DNA from: Aromatoleum aromaticum EbN1
Lineage (GTDB): Bacteria > Pseudomonadota > Gammaproteobacteria > Burkholderiales > Rhodocyclaceae
Direction: 5' to 3'
DNA: 64,000 nt
NCBI RefSeq assembly: GCF_000025965.1
Contig: NC_006513.1
Coordinates: forward strand, 3,596,001-3,660,000
How positions within the stretch are numbered: position 1 is the first letter of the stretch; every line of letters begins with the position of its first letter. Positions 25,358 through 37,708 of the stretch are shown in pieces. The notes beneath the pieces are model-generated. The model ran no database searches. It was not told the DNA's origin and worked only from the letters and a program-made list of their open reading frames with translations. Made by a program: the position numbers and the translations under genes.

Positions 25358-28075
25358 TCAGCCGCCCGCACGCATTGCCTCGACTTCGACGATCGGCGTG
25401 ACGCTTGCCTCCTCGATCGGGGTGACGCTCGCCGACGGCCTGGTTTCGGGCGCCGGCTCGACCGTCGTCGCAGGGCGTTCGGGCATGTACGAAGCGGCCT
25501 GACAGGCGATCGCGGCGAGGTAGGGAATGCACTGCAGCGCGAGGATGCCGACCCACAACTGCGCTTCGAGATCCTGTGCGCCGCGCAACCAGACCAGCAC
25601 CACCGAGCCGAGAACCAGCGCGAGCAGCAGTCCGATTTCCTCGCGGATCGGCGAGAAGAATGCGAGCGTTCCCTTGTCCTTCCACCCCTTGGGAGTGCGG
25701 ACGAATTCCCCGCGTTTCTTGACGAGGCCCGCAAACACGCCGCGGGCAATCGCATGCGCCATGCCGACCGACAGGATCGAGGCACCGAGGATGTCCTTCC
25801 ATGGCGCATCCATGGTGCGCCGGTACAGGATCGGACCGAGGCCGCCCTTGAACGCCATGAACACCAGGATCGGCAGCGCGAGCGCAGACACCGGCAGGCC
25901 GAACTCCTGGGGCATGTAGAGCATGCCGATCGTCCACGCCAGGCTCGCGAACACGAAAACGAGCTGCAGCGCGTCACCGAGCCAGGCGAACCAGCCGGTG
26001 AGGAAATGGTAGCGTTGCGCGATGTTCAGCCGGCTCGGGCCGATCATCGCGGGCAGGTGATGCTTGAGTATCTGCATCGCGCCGAAAGCCCAGCGGAAGC
26101 GCTGGCTCTTGATCGCGGCGAAGTCCGATGGCGTCAAGCCGCGGCCGAGGATGTGGTCGACGTAGCGCGTGTCATAGCCTTTTTCGATCAGGCGCAGGCC
26201 CAGTTCGGTGTCCTCGCAGATGCACCATTCGGACCAGCCGCCGACTTCCTCGAGCGCGAGGCGGCGCACCAGCGTCATCGTGCCGTGCTGGATCAGCGCA
26301 TTGCGCTCGTTGCGGTGATGCATGCCGATGCGGAAGAAGCCCTCGAATTCCCAGTTGCACATGCGGCGGAACGGCTGCGTTTCCCAGTCGCGGTGCGCCT
26401 GCGGCGCCTGCACGACAGCGACGTCGGCGGCGTCGAAGTGCGGGATCAGGCAGGACAGCCAGTCGGGCGAGACGACGTAGTCCGCGTCGACGACGCCGAC
26501 GACCTCGGCGCGCGGATCGGTTTGCTTGAGGCCGAAGTTCAGCGCCCCGGCCTTGAATCCCGGCCAGTTCTCGAGGTGGAAGAAGCGGAAACGCGAGCCG
26601 AGCTCGGCGCAGCGCGCTTCGAGCGGCTTCCACAGCGCCTCGTCCTTCGTGTTGTTGTCGAGTACCAGCACCTCGAAATTACCGTAGTTCATCGCCGCCA
26701 GGCTGTCGATCGTCGCGATCACCATCTCCGGCGGCTCGTTGCAGCAGGCCAGATGGATCGACACGAAGGGTTCGCGTTCGGCGGCGAGCGGGGTGAGCGG
26801 GAGGAAGCGCCGCTTCCAGCGTCGCTTGAAGAGCACCTCGCCGAATTCGAAACCGTGCGACAGCAACACCGCGATCGTCAGCACCGTCGCGCCGATCAGC
26901 ATCGCCAGCCCGATCAGGTCGCGCTGCGTCAGGTAGTAATCGGCCGGCACGTTCGCACCGATCACCAGCGTCACCGCACAGGCCTGAATCAGCGCCGAGA
27001 GCCACAGCCGCCCGAGGATGCTCCAGTCGCGCAGCAGGAAGCAGATCAGGAACATCGGCACGAGCGCGATCAGCGCGGCCATGCGCGCCTTCTCGTGCCA
27101 GCGGATATCCTGCACGACGAGGCCTTCGAGCGGGAACTTCGCCTGGCGCTCGGCGTTGAACATGCCCCAGTAGGCGCCGGCCCAGCCTTCCAGCTGGATC
27201 TTCCATGGCTGGTCGATCGCTTCCATGATGAAGTAGTCGAGCGTCGGGCTGCGCGGATGGGCGAGGAACTCGCGGATGAAGCGCGCCTCGTTTTCCACCG
27301 ACGGCACGGAGGTCGTTTCCTCCGCGCCGAAACTGTTCATGACCGGGCCGCGGCTCGGCCAGCCGACTTCGCCGATGACGATCTTCTTCTTCGGAAACGC
27401 TTTCGCCAGCTCGTCGTAGCGCATCAATACGTATTCGACAGCGGACTCGACCGGCACCCCTTCGTGGTAGGGCAGCAGGTGGACGGTGATGAAATCGACG
27501 CTCTTGGCCAACTCCGGGTGCTTCAGCCACACGTGCCACGGCTCGGCCGTGGACACCGGGACTTTCGGCCGTCGCAGGGCCTTGCGCACCTTGTCGAGAT
27601 AGGTGGAAAGCTCGGCGACGCTCAGGTCGCCGCGCAGCAGCACTTCGTTGCCGACGATGACGCGCTCGATGTGCCGCATCTCGCGTGCGGACTCGATCAG
27701 CGCGTCGATCTCGCGGTCGTTCGCTTCCGGGTCCGGCGACAGCCAGGCGCCGGCCGTGACCGTCAACCGGCGCTCGCCCGCCAGCCGGACGATCGCCGGC
27801 ACTTCGGTGCTGCCATAGGTGCGGATGCGTTCGCCCGTCTGCGCGAGCAGGTCGAGGTCCGCGGCAATTTCGGCTTCGTTCGGATAAGTCCCCTTGAGCG
27901 GGCTCTGGTCACGCTGGAAAGGACTGTAGGCATAGCCGCGGATGCTGTTGCCGGCGCCGATGAACTCGGTGCCGCGGTTCCACCGCTCCGCGAAGAGGTA
28001 TTGGGCTCCGGCGACCAGGCCGGCAAGAATCAACGCTACGATCAGACGGTAAATCAGCGAAGCGGCGTATTTCAT
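25358..28075 (-). CDS. GH17-GT2 fusion, membrane beta-glucan synthase
   Basis: A 905-residue two-part protein. An N-terminal membrane helix (residues 5-25) leads to a glycoside hydrolase 17-like domain (about 45-310) with RTYGSTEVPAIV, IVGNEVLLR and IGEVGWPSRGP, the last two containing the expected catalytic Glu residues. After membrane helices comes a GT2 cellulose-synthase-like domain (about 420-700) with VLDNNTKDE, VVDADYV (DxD) and a QRFRWAFG motif, then more helices and a short Pro-rich tail. It resembles NdvB-type enzymes that make cyclic or linear beta-(1,3) glucans. The ATG at 28075 is chosen over the GTG at 28093. Confidence 0.88.
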   Translation of the reverse strand: MKYAASLIYRLIVALILAGLVAGAQYLFAERWNRGTEFIGAGNSIRGYAYSPFQRDQSPLKGTYPNEAEIAADLDLLAQTGERIRTYGSTEVPAIVRLAGERRLTVTAGAWLSPDPEANDREIDALIESAREMRHIERVIVGNEVLLRGDLSVAELSTYLDKVRKALRRPKVPVSTAEPWHVWLKHPELAKSVDFITVHLLPYHEGVPVESAVEYVLMRYDELAKAFPKKKIVIGEVGWPSRGPVMNSFGAEETTSVPSVENEARFIREFLAHPRSPTLDYFIMEAIDQPWKIQLEGWAGAYWGMFNAERQAKFPLEGLVVQDIRWHEKARMAALIALVPMFLICFLLRDWSILGRLWLSALIQACAVTLVIGANVPADYYLTQRDLIGLAMLIGATVLTIAVLLSHGFEFGEVLFKRRWKRRFLPLTPLAAEREPFVSIHLACCNEPPEMVIATIDSLAAMNYGNFEVLVLDNNTKDEALWKPLEARCAELGSRFRFFHLENWPGFKAGALNFGLKQTDPRAEVVGVVDADYVVSPDWLSCLIPHFDAADVAVVQAPQAHRDWETQPFRRMCNWEFEGFFRIGMHHRNERNALIQHGTMTLVRRLALEEVGGWSEWCICEDTELGLRLIEKGYDTRYVDHILGRGLTPSDFAAIKSQRFRWAFGAMQILKHHLPAMIGPSRLNIAQRYHFLTGWFAWLGDALQLVFVFASLAWTIGMLYMPQEFGLPVSALALPILVFMAFKGGLGPILYRRTMDAPWKDILGASILSVGMAHAIARGVFAGLVKKRGEFVRTPKGWKDKGTLAFFSPIREEIGLLLALVLGSVVLVWLRGAQDLEAQLWVGILALQCIPYLAAIACQAASYMPERPATTVEPAPETRPSASVTPIEEASVTPIVEVEAMRAGG

Positions 28076-28344
28076 TAAAATCGGGATCCCCACAGGGGGT
28101 TGATCGATCGCCGCGGCCCCTCATTCCTCGCATGCTTCGGAATTGCGGCTCGATGCAGCGCAAAAATCAATCCTGGCCGGGCTTGTGACACAATTCACCA
28201 GCTCGACCGCAACTGATGCGGCGCGAAGTTTATTCGTTTTTTCAGTTGCTTAGCAAAGTTTCCCTGTGTGCAATTTGCAACAGGAAGTAGGCCTGCAAGC
28301 GGATGCTTGATTTGTAAGGGAAAACGGAGTTGAGGAAAAATAAT

Positions 28345-28779
28345 TTGCGTCAATACGATCGAAGCCGTATTTCGCTGGTCGTCGCGAGTGTAGTGCTTCT
28401 TGCGGCCGTGTTCGGTCTGCGCTACGGATTGCTCGAAGCCGGCGCGTTCCCGCTCGACTGCGGCGAGTCGCTCGCCGAAGGGCTCGGGCCGTGGTGCGCG
28501 ACAAAATGGCTGCTGGTGCAGTCCTTCCTCGACCAGCGCCTGGGCTGGTTGAGCTTTGCGTGCGGCGTTGCGGCTTTCGTGCTGCGCTATCGTCCCCTCG
28601 CGTGGGGAGGGTGGTTCGGCGGCCTGGCCGGGCTGGTGCTGTACAGCTTCGACCCGTCCGCGGTCGGCGCGCTGCTGTCGCTACTGGTCCTCGCGCGCAG
28701 CGGCCCGCAGCGTCGGCGCGGCGAGGAGGAGGCCAGTGAAGAGCCAGACCGCGGCCTGCGGGTTCAGCGGCTCGGATAG
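28345..28779 (+). CDS. Small membrane protein of unknown function
   Basis: A 144-residue protein with three or four hydrophobic segments (about residues 9-25, 52-75, 78-115) and a periplasmic loop with two Cys residues (FPLDCGES and GPWCATKW) that could form a disulfide. It is divergent from the GH17-GT2 gene and probably belongs to the glucan locus. The TTG at 28345 with GAGG nine bases upstream is preferred to a TTG at 28330. Its last 99 bases overlap the convergent GH17 gene on the other strand, which is unusual. Confidence 0.6.
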   Translation: MRQYDRSRISLVVASVVLLAAVFGLRYGLLEAGAFPLDCGESLAEGLGPWCATKWLLVQSFLDQRLGWLSFACGVAAFVLRYRPLAWGGWFGGLAGLVLYSFDPSAVGALLSLLVLARSGPQRRRGEEEASEEPDRGLRVQRLG

Positions 28780-30306
28780 CCAGCGGCCGAGGACGGACAC
28801 CACGATCACGGCTGCGCAGAGCCGCTCCTCGGCCGCGTGGCGGCTGTTCGCGAACCACCCGACGACGCCGAGAGTCAGCGCCGGCACGATGAACAGCAGC
28901 GACGGAAAGTCCCGGTAGCGCGGATCGACGAACAGCAGCAATGCGCCGACCGCCGCGGCGAACAGCAGCACGACGCGCAGCAGTCCGAGGCACGTCGACG
29001 CATCGAGCGACGCAAGGCGACCGCGCAACCACGCGCTCCATGCCGACGCGCCCGAACGTATCCCGTCGTCCGGAGACCAGCGGGCGAGGGTCACAGGCAC
29101 CAGCATGCCAATGGCGAAGACGAGGCCGAGCAACGTCCATTCGAGTCCGTTCCGATACGCGAGTTCGGCGTGTTCCCAGTGCAGGATGGCGACTGCGCCG
29201 GCCACCGCCCCCATCGCGGCGACGGCCGCGAGCTGCAGCAGCGTGCGCCTCTTCGAGCGCCCTCCGGCGGCCACAGCGAGGCACAGCAGCACGCCGAGTC
29301 CGGCGCCGAGCGCCGGTGCGACGAAAGTGTCGCGTTCAGCTACCGGTCCGGCAAGCGGAAACTTCGGTGCCAGGTCGACATCGAGCACGCCCCAGTAACC
29401 GCCGACAGTGCCTTCGAGGCGGCGCTTCCACGGCTGGTCGATGGCTTCGATGAGGTTGTAGTCCCAGCCTTTGTCATGCGCGCGGCGGATGAATTCGCGG
29501 ATGTAGCGGGCTTGATTGATCGCTGACGGCAGCGACGCTTCGCGCTGGCGCCCGGCGCTCGGCCAGCCGGTTTCGCCGATCGTCACCGGTTTGTCGAAGT
29601 GTTCGCGGACCTCTTCGAAAACTGTCGCGACATGCGCGACCGCGTGCTCGATCGCCACCGGATCGTCCTCCCAGAACGGCAGGATATGCACCGTGACCCG
29701 GTCAACGGCGCCCGCCAGACTCCGATGCTTGAGCCAGAATTCCCACACGTCCGCATACGTCACCGGTATTTCCGTACGGGCGTTGGCGTATCTGATCAGC
29801 TCCCGCAGCTCATCTTCGGTGCGCTCGCGGCGCAGCAGCACCTCGTTGCCGACGATCAGCATGCGCACGACGTCGGCGTTGTCGTTGGCGATGCGGATCG
29901 CACGGTCGAGCTCGATCGCGCTGCGCTTGCGGTCGGCGCTGATCCATGCGCCGAGCAGCACCCCGAGCCCGAGTTCGCGCGCGACATCCGGCACCTGCTC
30001 CAGCCCTTGGGTGACCGAATAGAGGCGCACGCACTCGGTCATGCGCGACAGCGCGGTCAGATCGGCGACGATCTGCTCGCGCGAAATCACCAGCGTCTCG
30101 TCGTACGGCGTCTGGCCGGGAAGGCGATAGGGCGCATAGGACACGCACTTCATCCGTTCGCCGTCCGCCAGCTGCAGGTCATGCATCGGGACGGGCTGCA
30201 TCTGGCGCGCGACCACCATGCCGAGGCCTGCCAGCGCCACGACGTGAACGAGCAGCAGGGCGAGCCAGGGAACGAAGGACCAGCGTGGCGGGCGAAAGTA
30301 GGGCAT
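28681..30306 (-). CDS. GH17-like membrane protein of glucan locus
   Basis: A 541-residue protein with an N-terminal membrane helix (about residues 8-30), a GH17-type domain (about 45-320) with YSVTQGLEQVPDVA, IVGNEVLLRRERT and IGETGWPSAGR containing the two likely catalytic Glu residues, and eight or so C-terminal membrane helices. It parallels the N-terminal half of the GH17-GT2 fusion next door and even shares LIEAIDQPWK, suggesting duplication. Together they could build and branch or release a periplasmic glucan. No strong ribosome binding site precedes 30306; the gene starts 31 bp after the gcv terminator. Confidence 0.82.
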   Translation of the reverse strand: MPYFRPPRWSFVPWLALLLVHVVALAGLGMVVARQMQPVPMHDLQLADGERMKCVSYAPYRLPGQTPYDETLVISREQIVADLTALSRMTECVRLYSVTQGLEQVPDVARELGLGVLLGAWISADRKRSAIELDRAIRIANDNADVVRMLIVGNEVLLRRERTEDELRELIRYANARTEIPVTYADVWEFWLKHRSLAGAVDRVTVHILPFWEDDPVAIEHAVAHVATVFEEVREHFDKPVTIGETGWPSAGRQREASLPSAINQARYIREFIRRAHDKGWDYNLIEAIDQPWKRRLEGTVGGYWGVLDVDLAPKFPLAGPVAERDTFVAPALGAGLGVLLCLAVAAGGRSKRRTLLQLAAVAAMGAVAGAVAILHWEHAELAYRNGLEWTLLGLVFAIGMLVPVTLARWSPDDGIRSGASAWSAWLRGRLASLDASTCLGLLRVVLLFAAAVGALLLFVDPRYRDFPSLLFIVPALTLGVVGWFANSRHAAEERLCAAVIVVSVLGRWLSEPLNPQAAVWLFTGLLLAAPTLRAAAREDQ

Positions 30307-30336
30307 GTCGAGGGTGAAGCGTCGGGCCGATGCATG

Positions 30337-30365
30337 AAAAAAAGCCACGCCTGGCTTGGCGTGGC
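30337..30365 (-). terminator. Intrinsic terminator of the gcv operon
   Basis: Read on the minus strand, GCCACGCC and GGCGTGGC form an 8-bp stem with a six-base loop followed by seven T residues, 22 bases after the gcvP stop. Confidence 0.9.
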
Positions 30366-30387
30366 TTCCCGGCGACGGGGGGCGATT

Positions 30388-33306
<2,919 letters not shown>

Positions 33307-33369
33307 GGCAGTGACTCGGCAGGATTTCCGGACCGGCGAACCGGTCCGGGGAAGATGTGGCGGGTGAGG

Positions 33370-33756
33370 TCAGGCGTTCGCGATCTCGGCCTGGTAGCCC
33401 TGGGCGTCGAGCAGCGCCGCGACGTCGCCGGCGTTGGCCGGCTTGAGCTTGAACAGCCACGCCGCGTAGGCGTCGGCATTGACAGACTCCGGTGCGTCGA
33501 CGGCGTCCTGGTTCGATGCGATGACTTCGCCGTCGACCGGCGCGTAGATGTCGGAAGCCGCCTTGACCGATTCGATGACGGCGCACGCCTCGCCGGCCGC
33601 GAGCTGCCGACCGGCTTCCGGGAGCTCGAGGAAAACCACGTCGCCGAGCGCTTCCTGCGCGTGGTCGGTGACGCCGATCGTCAGGGAGCCGTCGGCTTCG
33701 ACGCGGATCCATTCGTGGGACTTCGTGTATTTCAGCTCGGCGGGAACGTTGCTCAT
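33370..33756 (-). CDS. gcvH: Glycine cleavage system H protein
   Basis: A 128-residue lipoyl carrier protein. [17 protein letters not shown] holds the lipoylated Lys (about residue 64), with [14 protein letters not shown] at the start and GYQAEIANA at the end. Standard length. It shuttles the aminomethyl group between P and T proteins and is re-oxidised by the L protein, which is not in this window. Lies between gcvT and gcvP. Confidence 0.97.
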   Translation of the reverse strand: MSNVPAELKYTKSHEWIRVEADGSLTIGVTDHAQEALGDVVFLELPEAGRQLAAGEACAVIESVKAASDIYAPVDGEVIASNQDAVDAPESVNADAYAAWLFKLKPANAGDVAALLDAQGYQAEIANA

Positions 33757-33877
33757 GGTGGACTCCAGAGGGAAAACGTGACGACCGGACGAGGTCGTCC
33801 GGTTCCGGGTTGGGGAGGTGGCGAAAGTGCCGTTACGAAAAAAGTCAGTTGGACGACGCGTCGGTCGATCGGCGCAA

Positions 33878-34960
33878 TCAGACCAGCGCCTTGCCGTTGC
33901 GCACGAACGGCAGCTTGACCGTGCGCGCTTTCAGGCGACGACCGCGGATATCGACTTCGACCACTTCGCCCGGCTCGACGCCGAGCGGCAGGCGCGCGAA
34001 GGCGATCGATTTTTCGAGCGACGGCGAGAAGCTGCCGCTGGTGGTTTCGCCTTCACCGGCGGCGGTAAACACCCTCATGTGCGCGCGCAACACGCCTTTG
34101 TCCTCGAGGATCAGGCCGAGCACCTTGCGGCGGGCAGGGTTCGCGACGAGCGCGGCGCGACCGACGAAATCGCGCGATTCATCTTTCAGGTCGACAGTCC
34201 AGGCGAGGCCGGCGTCGAGCGGCGAGACCGTCTCGTCCATGTCCTGCCCGTACAGGTTCATGCCGGCTTCGAGGCGCAACGTGTCGCGTGCGCCGAGCCC
34301 GCAGGGCTTGACGCCCGCCGCGGCAAGCGCGTTCCAGACTGCTTCGGCGCGCGCGGCCGGCAGCGTGATTTCGAAACCGTCCTCGCCGGTATAGCCGGTG
34401 CGCGCGATCAGCAGGTCGCCGACCCGGGCGGCCGAAAACGGCTTCAGGCTTTCGCTCGCGGCGTGCGTGTCGGGCAGCGCCGCCCAGGTCTTGTCGCGTG
34501 CGTTCGGCCCCTGCACCGCGATCATCGCCAGGTCGCGGCGGCTCTCGAGCGTGACGTTCGCGCCGCTTGCCGCGATGTGCTGGCGCATCCAGGCGACGTC
34601 CTTGTCGGCAGTGCCGGCATTGACGACGATGCGGTACGACGTCGGGGAGAAGTAATAGACGATCAGGTCGTCGATGACGCCGCCGTCGGGATTGAGCATG
34701 CAGCTGTACAGCGCCTTGCCCGGCTCATGCAGCTTGGCCACATCGTTCGCGAGCAGGCCGCGCAGCCACGTCGTCGCGTCCGGGCCTTCGAGGTCGAGGC
34801 CGAGCATGTGCGAGACGTCGAACATTCCCGCGTCGCGGCGCACGACGTGGTGTTCCTCGATCTGCGAGCCGTAATTCACCGGCATGTCCCAGCCGGCGAA
34901 ATCGACCATGCGGGCGCCGGCGGCGACATGAACGGCGTGAAGAGGGGTATGTTTTGCCAC
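33878..34960 (-). CDS. gcvT: Glycine cleavage T protein (aminomethyltransferase)
   Basis: A 360-residue tetrahydrofolate-dependent enzyme releasing ammonia and 5,10-methylene-THF. It shows [40 protein letters not shown] and the C-terminal domain around residues 280-360. GTG start at 34960 with AGGAG six bases upstream. It is first in the operon, about 80 bp behind the riboswitch. Confidence 0.96.
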   Translation of the reverse strand: MAKHTPLHAVHVAAGARMVDFAGWDMPVNYGSQIEEHHVVRRDAGMFDVSHMLGLDLEGPDATTWLRGLLANDVAKLHEPGKALYSCMLNPDGGVIDDLIVYYFSPTSYRIVVNAGTADKDVAWMRQHIAASGANVTLESRRDLAMIAVQGPNARDKTWAALPDTHAASESLKPFSAARVGDLLIARTGYTGEDGFEITLPAARAEAVWNALAAAGVKPCGLGARDTLRLEAGMNLYGQDMDETVSPLDAGLAWTVDLKDESRDFVGRAALVANPARRKVLGLILEDKGVLRAHMRVFTAAGEGETTSGSFSPSLEKSIAFARLPLGVEPGEVVEVDIRGRRLKARTVKLPFVRNGKALV

Positions 34961-35040
34961 GGGAGGCTCCTTGGGGTGACACCGGTTCGGTTACGAAGGT
35001 CGAAATGCAAAACGGGGCGAGACCCGTCCAGGCGAGCGTC

Positions 35041-35235
35041 GCCCCATCTGTCCCTTGTACCTGAGAGATTCCGGCCGATGCCGGGTGCCCCTTCGGTGGA
35101 TGCGCCGGTCGGGAACGCTTCGACGTTTCCCGGGCCCGCATCGCTCTCCAGAATTGTGTTCTGTCGGCGGTCCTTTTGCCTGAGCGATTCCTGGGGGGTT
35201 ACGCCTTCGGCGACTCTCGGGGAGAGTGCTCTCCC
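35041..35235 (-). ncRNA. Tandem glycine riboswitch
   Basis: On the minus strand two similar aptamers lie end to end, about 80 bp before gcvT. The first (about 35235-35160) ends in the conserved AATCGCTCAGGCAAAAGGACCG; the second (about 35150-35045) has the CACCGAAGGGGCA and AATCTCTCAGGTACAAGGGAC pattern, ending in ACAGATGGGGC. Both carry the GGAGAG and CTC-AGG-(A)n-GGAC core typical of glycine aptamers. Glycine binding is known to turn on gcv expression. Confidence 0.93.
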
Positions 35236-35379
35236 GCGCGACGGGCGGACGATAGCATTCGGGAACCGGAACTGGCAACGGGCAGCAGGGCGCGGGCAGC
35301 AGAGCGTGTTTGCTATCATCGCGGATCCTCGCGGACTTGCCGCTGTCCGACGACCAGAACCCGCCCGAAAAGGATAGCG

Positions 35380-36210
35380 ATGAACGCCGATCTGCACTGC
35401 CATTCCACGATGTCCGACGGCTGGCTCGCGCCCGCGGAAGTCGTGCGGCGCGCCGCGGCCAATGGAGTGACGCTGCTGGCCCTCACCGATCACGACGAGG
35501 TCGGCGGTCTCGACGAGGCGATCGCGACTGCGGCCGAAGTCGGGATAAGGCTGGTGCCGGGCGTCGAGATATCCGTTTCCTTCAGCGGCGAGACGGTGCA
35601 CGTGGTCGGCCTCGGCATCGATCACCGTCATCCCCGACTGCTCGCGGGGCTCGCTGAAGTGCGGGCCGGCCGGGACGGGCGGGCGGTGCGCATCGGCGCG
35701 GCGCTGGAAGCGGCAGGCATTCACGGCGCGCTCGAAGGCGCGCGAAAATTCGCCCGCAACCCGGCGCTCGTGAGCCGCGCGCATTTCGCGCGCCACCTCG
35801 TCGCGAGCGGCCTGATGCCCGATGTCGGCACGGTGTTCCGCCACTATCTCGCACGCGGCAAGCCGGGGTATGTCGAGCACGAATGGGCAACGCTCGAAGA
35901 CGCGGTCGGCTGGATCCACGCTGCGGGCGGCATCGCGGTCATCGCCCACCCGGCGCGCTACCGTTTTTCAGAGGCCGAACTCGAGGCCCTGTTCGACCGC
36001 TTCACGGCCTGCGGCGGGGAAGCGGTCGAAGTGGTGTCCGGGGCGCATAGCGACGCGGAAGTGCTCAAGTTCGCGAGTGTTGCCCGTCGCCGCACGCTGC
36101 TCGCGTCGCGTGCTTCCGATTTCCACGGCGAAAAGGAAAGCCCGGTCGATCTCGGGCGCTGTTCGCCGCTGCCGCCGGACCTCGTTCCGGTATGGTCGCG
36201 ACTGGAATGA
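35380..36210 (+). CDS. PHP-domain phosphatase (RNase AM/TrpH-like)
   Basis: A 276-residue PHP-family metallophosphoesterase matching E. coli YciV (RNase AM), a 5'-to-3' exonuclease and 3',5'-nucleoside bisphosphate phosphatase. DLHCHSTMSDG at residues 4-14, LTDHDEVGGL, VPGVEIS, IAHPARYRF and ASDFHGEKE supply the metal ligands. ATG at 35380 follows AGGATAGCG. It is 74 bp before a YciO-family gene, the same order as in E. coli, where yciV and yciO lie together. Confidence 0.9.
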   Translation: MNADLHCHSTMSDGWLAPAEVVRRAAANGVTLLALTDHDEVGGLDEAIATAAEVGIRLVPGVEISVSFSGETVHVVGLGIDHRHPRLLAGLAEVRAGRDGRAVRIGAALEAAGIHGALEGARKFARNPALVSRAHFARHLVASGLMPDVGTVFRHYLARGKPGYVEHEWATLEDAVGWIHAAGGIAVIAHPARYRFSEAELEALFDRFTACGGEAVEVVSGAHSDAEVLKFASVARRRTLLASRASDFHGEKESPVDLGRCSPLPPDLVPVWSRLE

Positions 36211-36283
36211 AGGCCGGCCGGGCCGGATTCCGCGTGCTCCCCGACAATCAGAATCGAAAAAACCAAGATCAAGAAAAATCCGC

Positions 36284-36913
36284 ATGGCTCAATATTTCGC
36301 ACTTCATCCCGAGCAGCCTCAACCCCGACTGATCCGGCAAGCTGCCGAAATCATGCGCTCGGGCGGCCTGGTGACGTTTCCGACCGATTCCGCATATGCG
36401 CTGGGTGGCCTGGCCGGGGACGCGAGCGTGCTGCTGCGCATCCGCAGGATCCGCGGGGTCGACGAGCGGCACCATTTCACGCTGATGTGCCGCGACCTCT
36501 CCGAAATCGCAACCTATGCGCGGGTCGATAACATGCAGTATCGCTTGCTGAAGGCAACGACTCCCGGGCCCTACACGTTCATCCTCGAGGGCACGAAGGA
36601 ACTGCCGCGGCGGGTCCTGCATCCGAAGCGCAAGACGATCGGCCTGCGAGTTCCCGACCATCCGGTGGTCGCCGCGCTGCTCGCCGAACTGGACGAGCCG
36701 ATCCTGACTTCGACGCTGCTGCTGCCGGGCGAGGACCTTCCGCTGACCGACGCCGAGGAAATTCGCGACCGCATGGAAAAACAGGTGGAACTGGTCATCG
36801 AAGCGGGTTTCTGCGGGCCGGAGGCAACGACGGTCCTCGATCTGACTTCCGGCGTCCCGGTGCTCGTTCGGGCGGGGAAAGGCGATTTGTCACCGTTCGG
36901 TCTCGAGGCATAG
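36284..36913 (+). CDS. YciO/Sua5/YrdC-family protein
   Basis: A 209-residue YrdC-fold protein. LVTFPTDSAYALGG, IRRIRG-DERHHFTLMCRDLSEI, GPYTFIL, KTIGLRVPDH and the C-terminal DLT-GVPVLVRAGKGD match the YciO branch. TsaC/YrdC makes threonylcarbamoyl-AMP for tRNA t6A; YciO is a close relative with weak or different activity, so this may not be the essential tRNA enzyme. Its neighbour YciV-like gene supports the YciO identification. Confidence 0.85.
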   Translation: MAQYFALHPEQPQPRLIRQAAEIMRSGGLVTFPTDSAYALGGLAGDASVLLRIRRIRGVDERHHFTLMCRDLSEIATYARVDNMQYRLLKATTPGPYTFILEGTKELPRRVLHPKRKTIGLRVPDHPVVAALLAELDEPILTSTLLLPGEDLPLTDAEEIRDRMEKQVELVIEAGFCGPEATTVLDLTSGVPVLVRAGKGDLSPFGLEA

Positions 36914-37039
36914 TGCCCGATCACGTCTGCCTGCCCGCCACCCGCCTCCGCAATCCCGGGTTTCGCCTGTCGTCGGGCATGGCGATGAAGGGGGCGCAGT
37001 CGCGCTCTGCTAGAATGCGCCGTTTTACACCGTGACGTC

Positions 37040-37699
37040 ATGGATTCGCTGATCTCCACCATTGCCATCTGGGCGCTGCCGGTGCTGCTTGCGATCACTC
37101 TTCACGAGGCGGCGCACGGATACGTGGCGAGGCATTTCGGCGATCCGACCGCGGACCTGGCCGGGCGCATCACGCTGAATCCGTTCAAGCACATCGATCC
37201 GGTCGGCACGATTCTCGTCCCCGGCGCGATCCTGACGCTCAGCAGCCTGTTCGGCGGCGGTGGCGTGCTGTTCGGCTGGGCCAAGCCGGTGCCGGTCGAT
37301 TTCAGCCGTCTGCGCCAGCCCAAGGCGGACATGCTGTGGGTCGCCGCGGCGGGACCGTTCGTGAACTTCGTGATGGCGATCGGCTGGGCCGTGCTGTTCA
37401 AGGTCGCGCTGAGCACGCCGCACAGTGTCTACACGATACCGATGATGAAGATGGCCGACGCCGGCATTCAGATCAACGCGGTGCTGATGTTGCTGAACCT
37501 GCTGCCGATTCCGCCGCTCGACGGGGGTCGGATCGCGGTGAGCCTGCTGCCGCACCGGTTGGCGTGGAAATATTCGCGGATCGAGCCTTACGGCTTTCCG
37601 ATCCTTCTCGTGCTGCTGTTCACCGGGGTGCTCGGACAGTTGCTGTGGCCGATGATGGCCGCTTTCCGGGTCCTTCTCGCGACGCTTTTTGGATTTTGA
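37040..37699 (+). CDS. Site-2 protease family (M50) membrane metalloprotease
   Basis: A 219-residue intramembrane protease with five or so hydrophobic segments. The zinc site is HEAAHGY (residues 22-28, the Glu catalytic) and the third ligand lies in NLLPIPPLDGGR (around residue 155). This is the short YwhC/SpoIVFB-like type without PDZ domains. It lies ten bases before trpS and in the conserved YciV-YciO-M50-TrpS-ScpA-ScpB order. Substrate unknown. Confidence 0.9.
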   Translation: MDSLISTIAIWALPVLLAITLHEAAHGYVARHFGDPTADLAGRITLNPFKHIDPVGTILVPGAILTLSSLFGGGGVLFGWAKPVPVDFSRLRQPKADMLWVAAAGPFVNFVMAIGWAVLFKVALSTPHSVYTIPMMKMADAGIQINAVLMLLNLLPIPPLDGGRIAVSLLPHRLAWKYSRIEPYGFPILLVLLFTGVLGQLLWPMMAAFRVLLATLFGF

Positions 37700-37708
37700 T
37701 TACCGATC

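Noticed and set aside
25754-28078. 774-codon frame antisense to the GH17-GT2 gene
   Set aside because: Composition artefact, no start signal or domain.
34961-35379. Protein-coding frames through the gcvT leader
   Set aside because: The stretch is explained by the glycine riboswitch.
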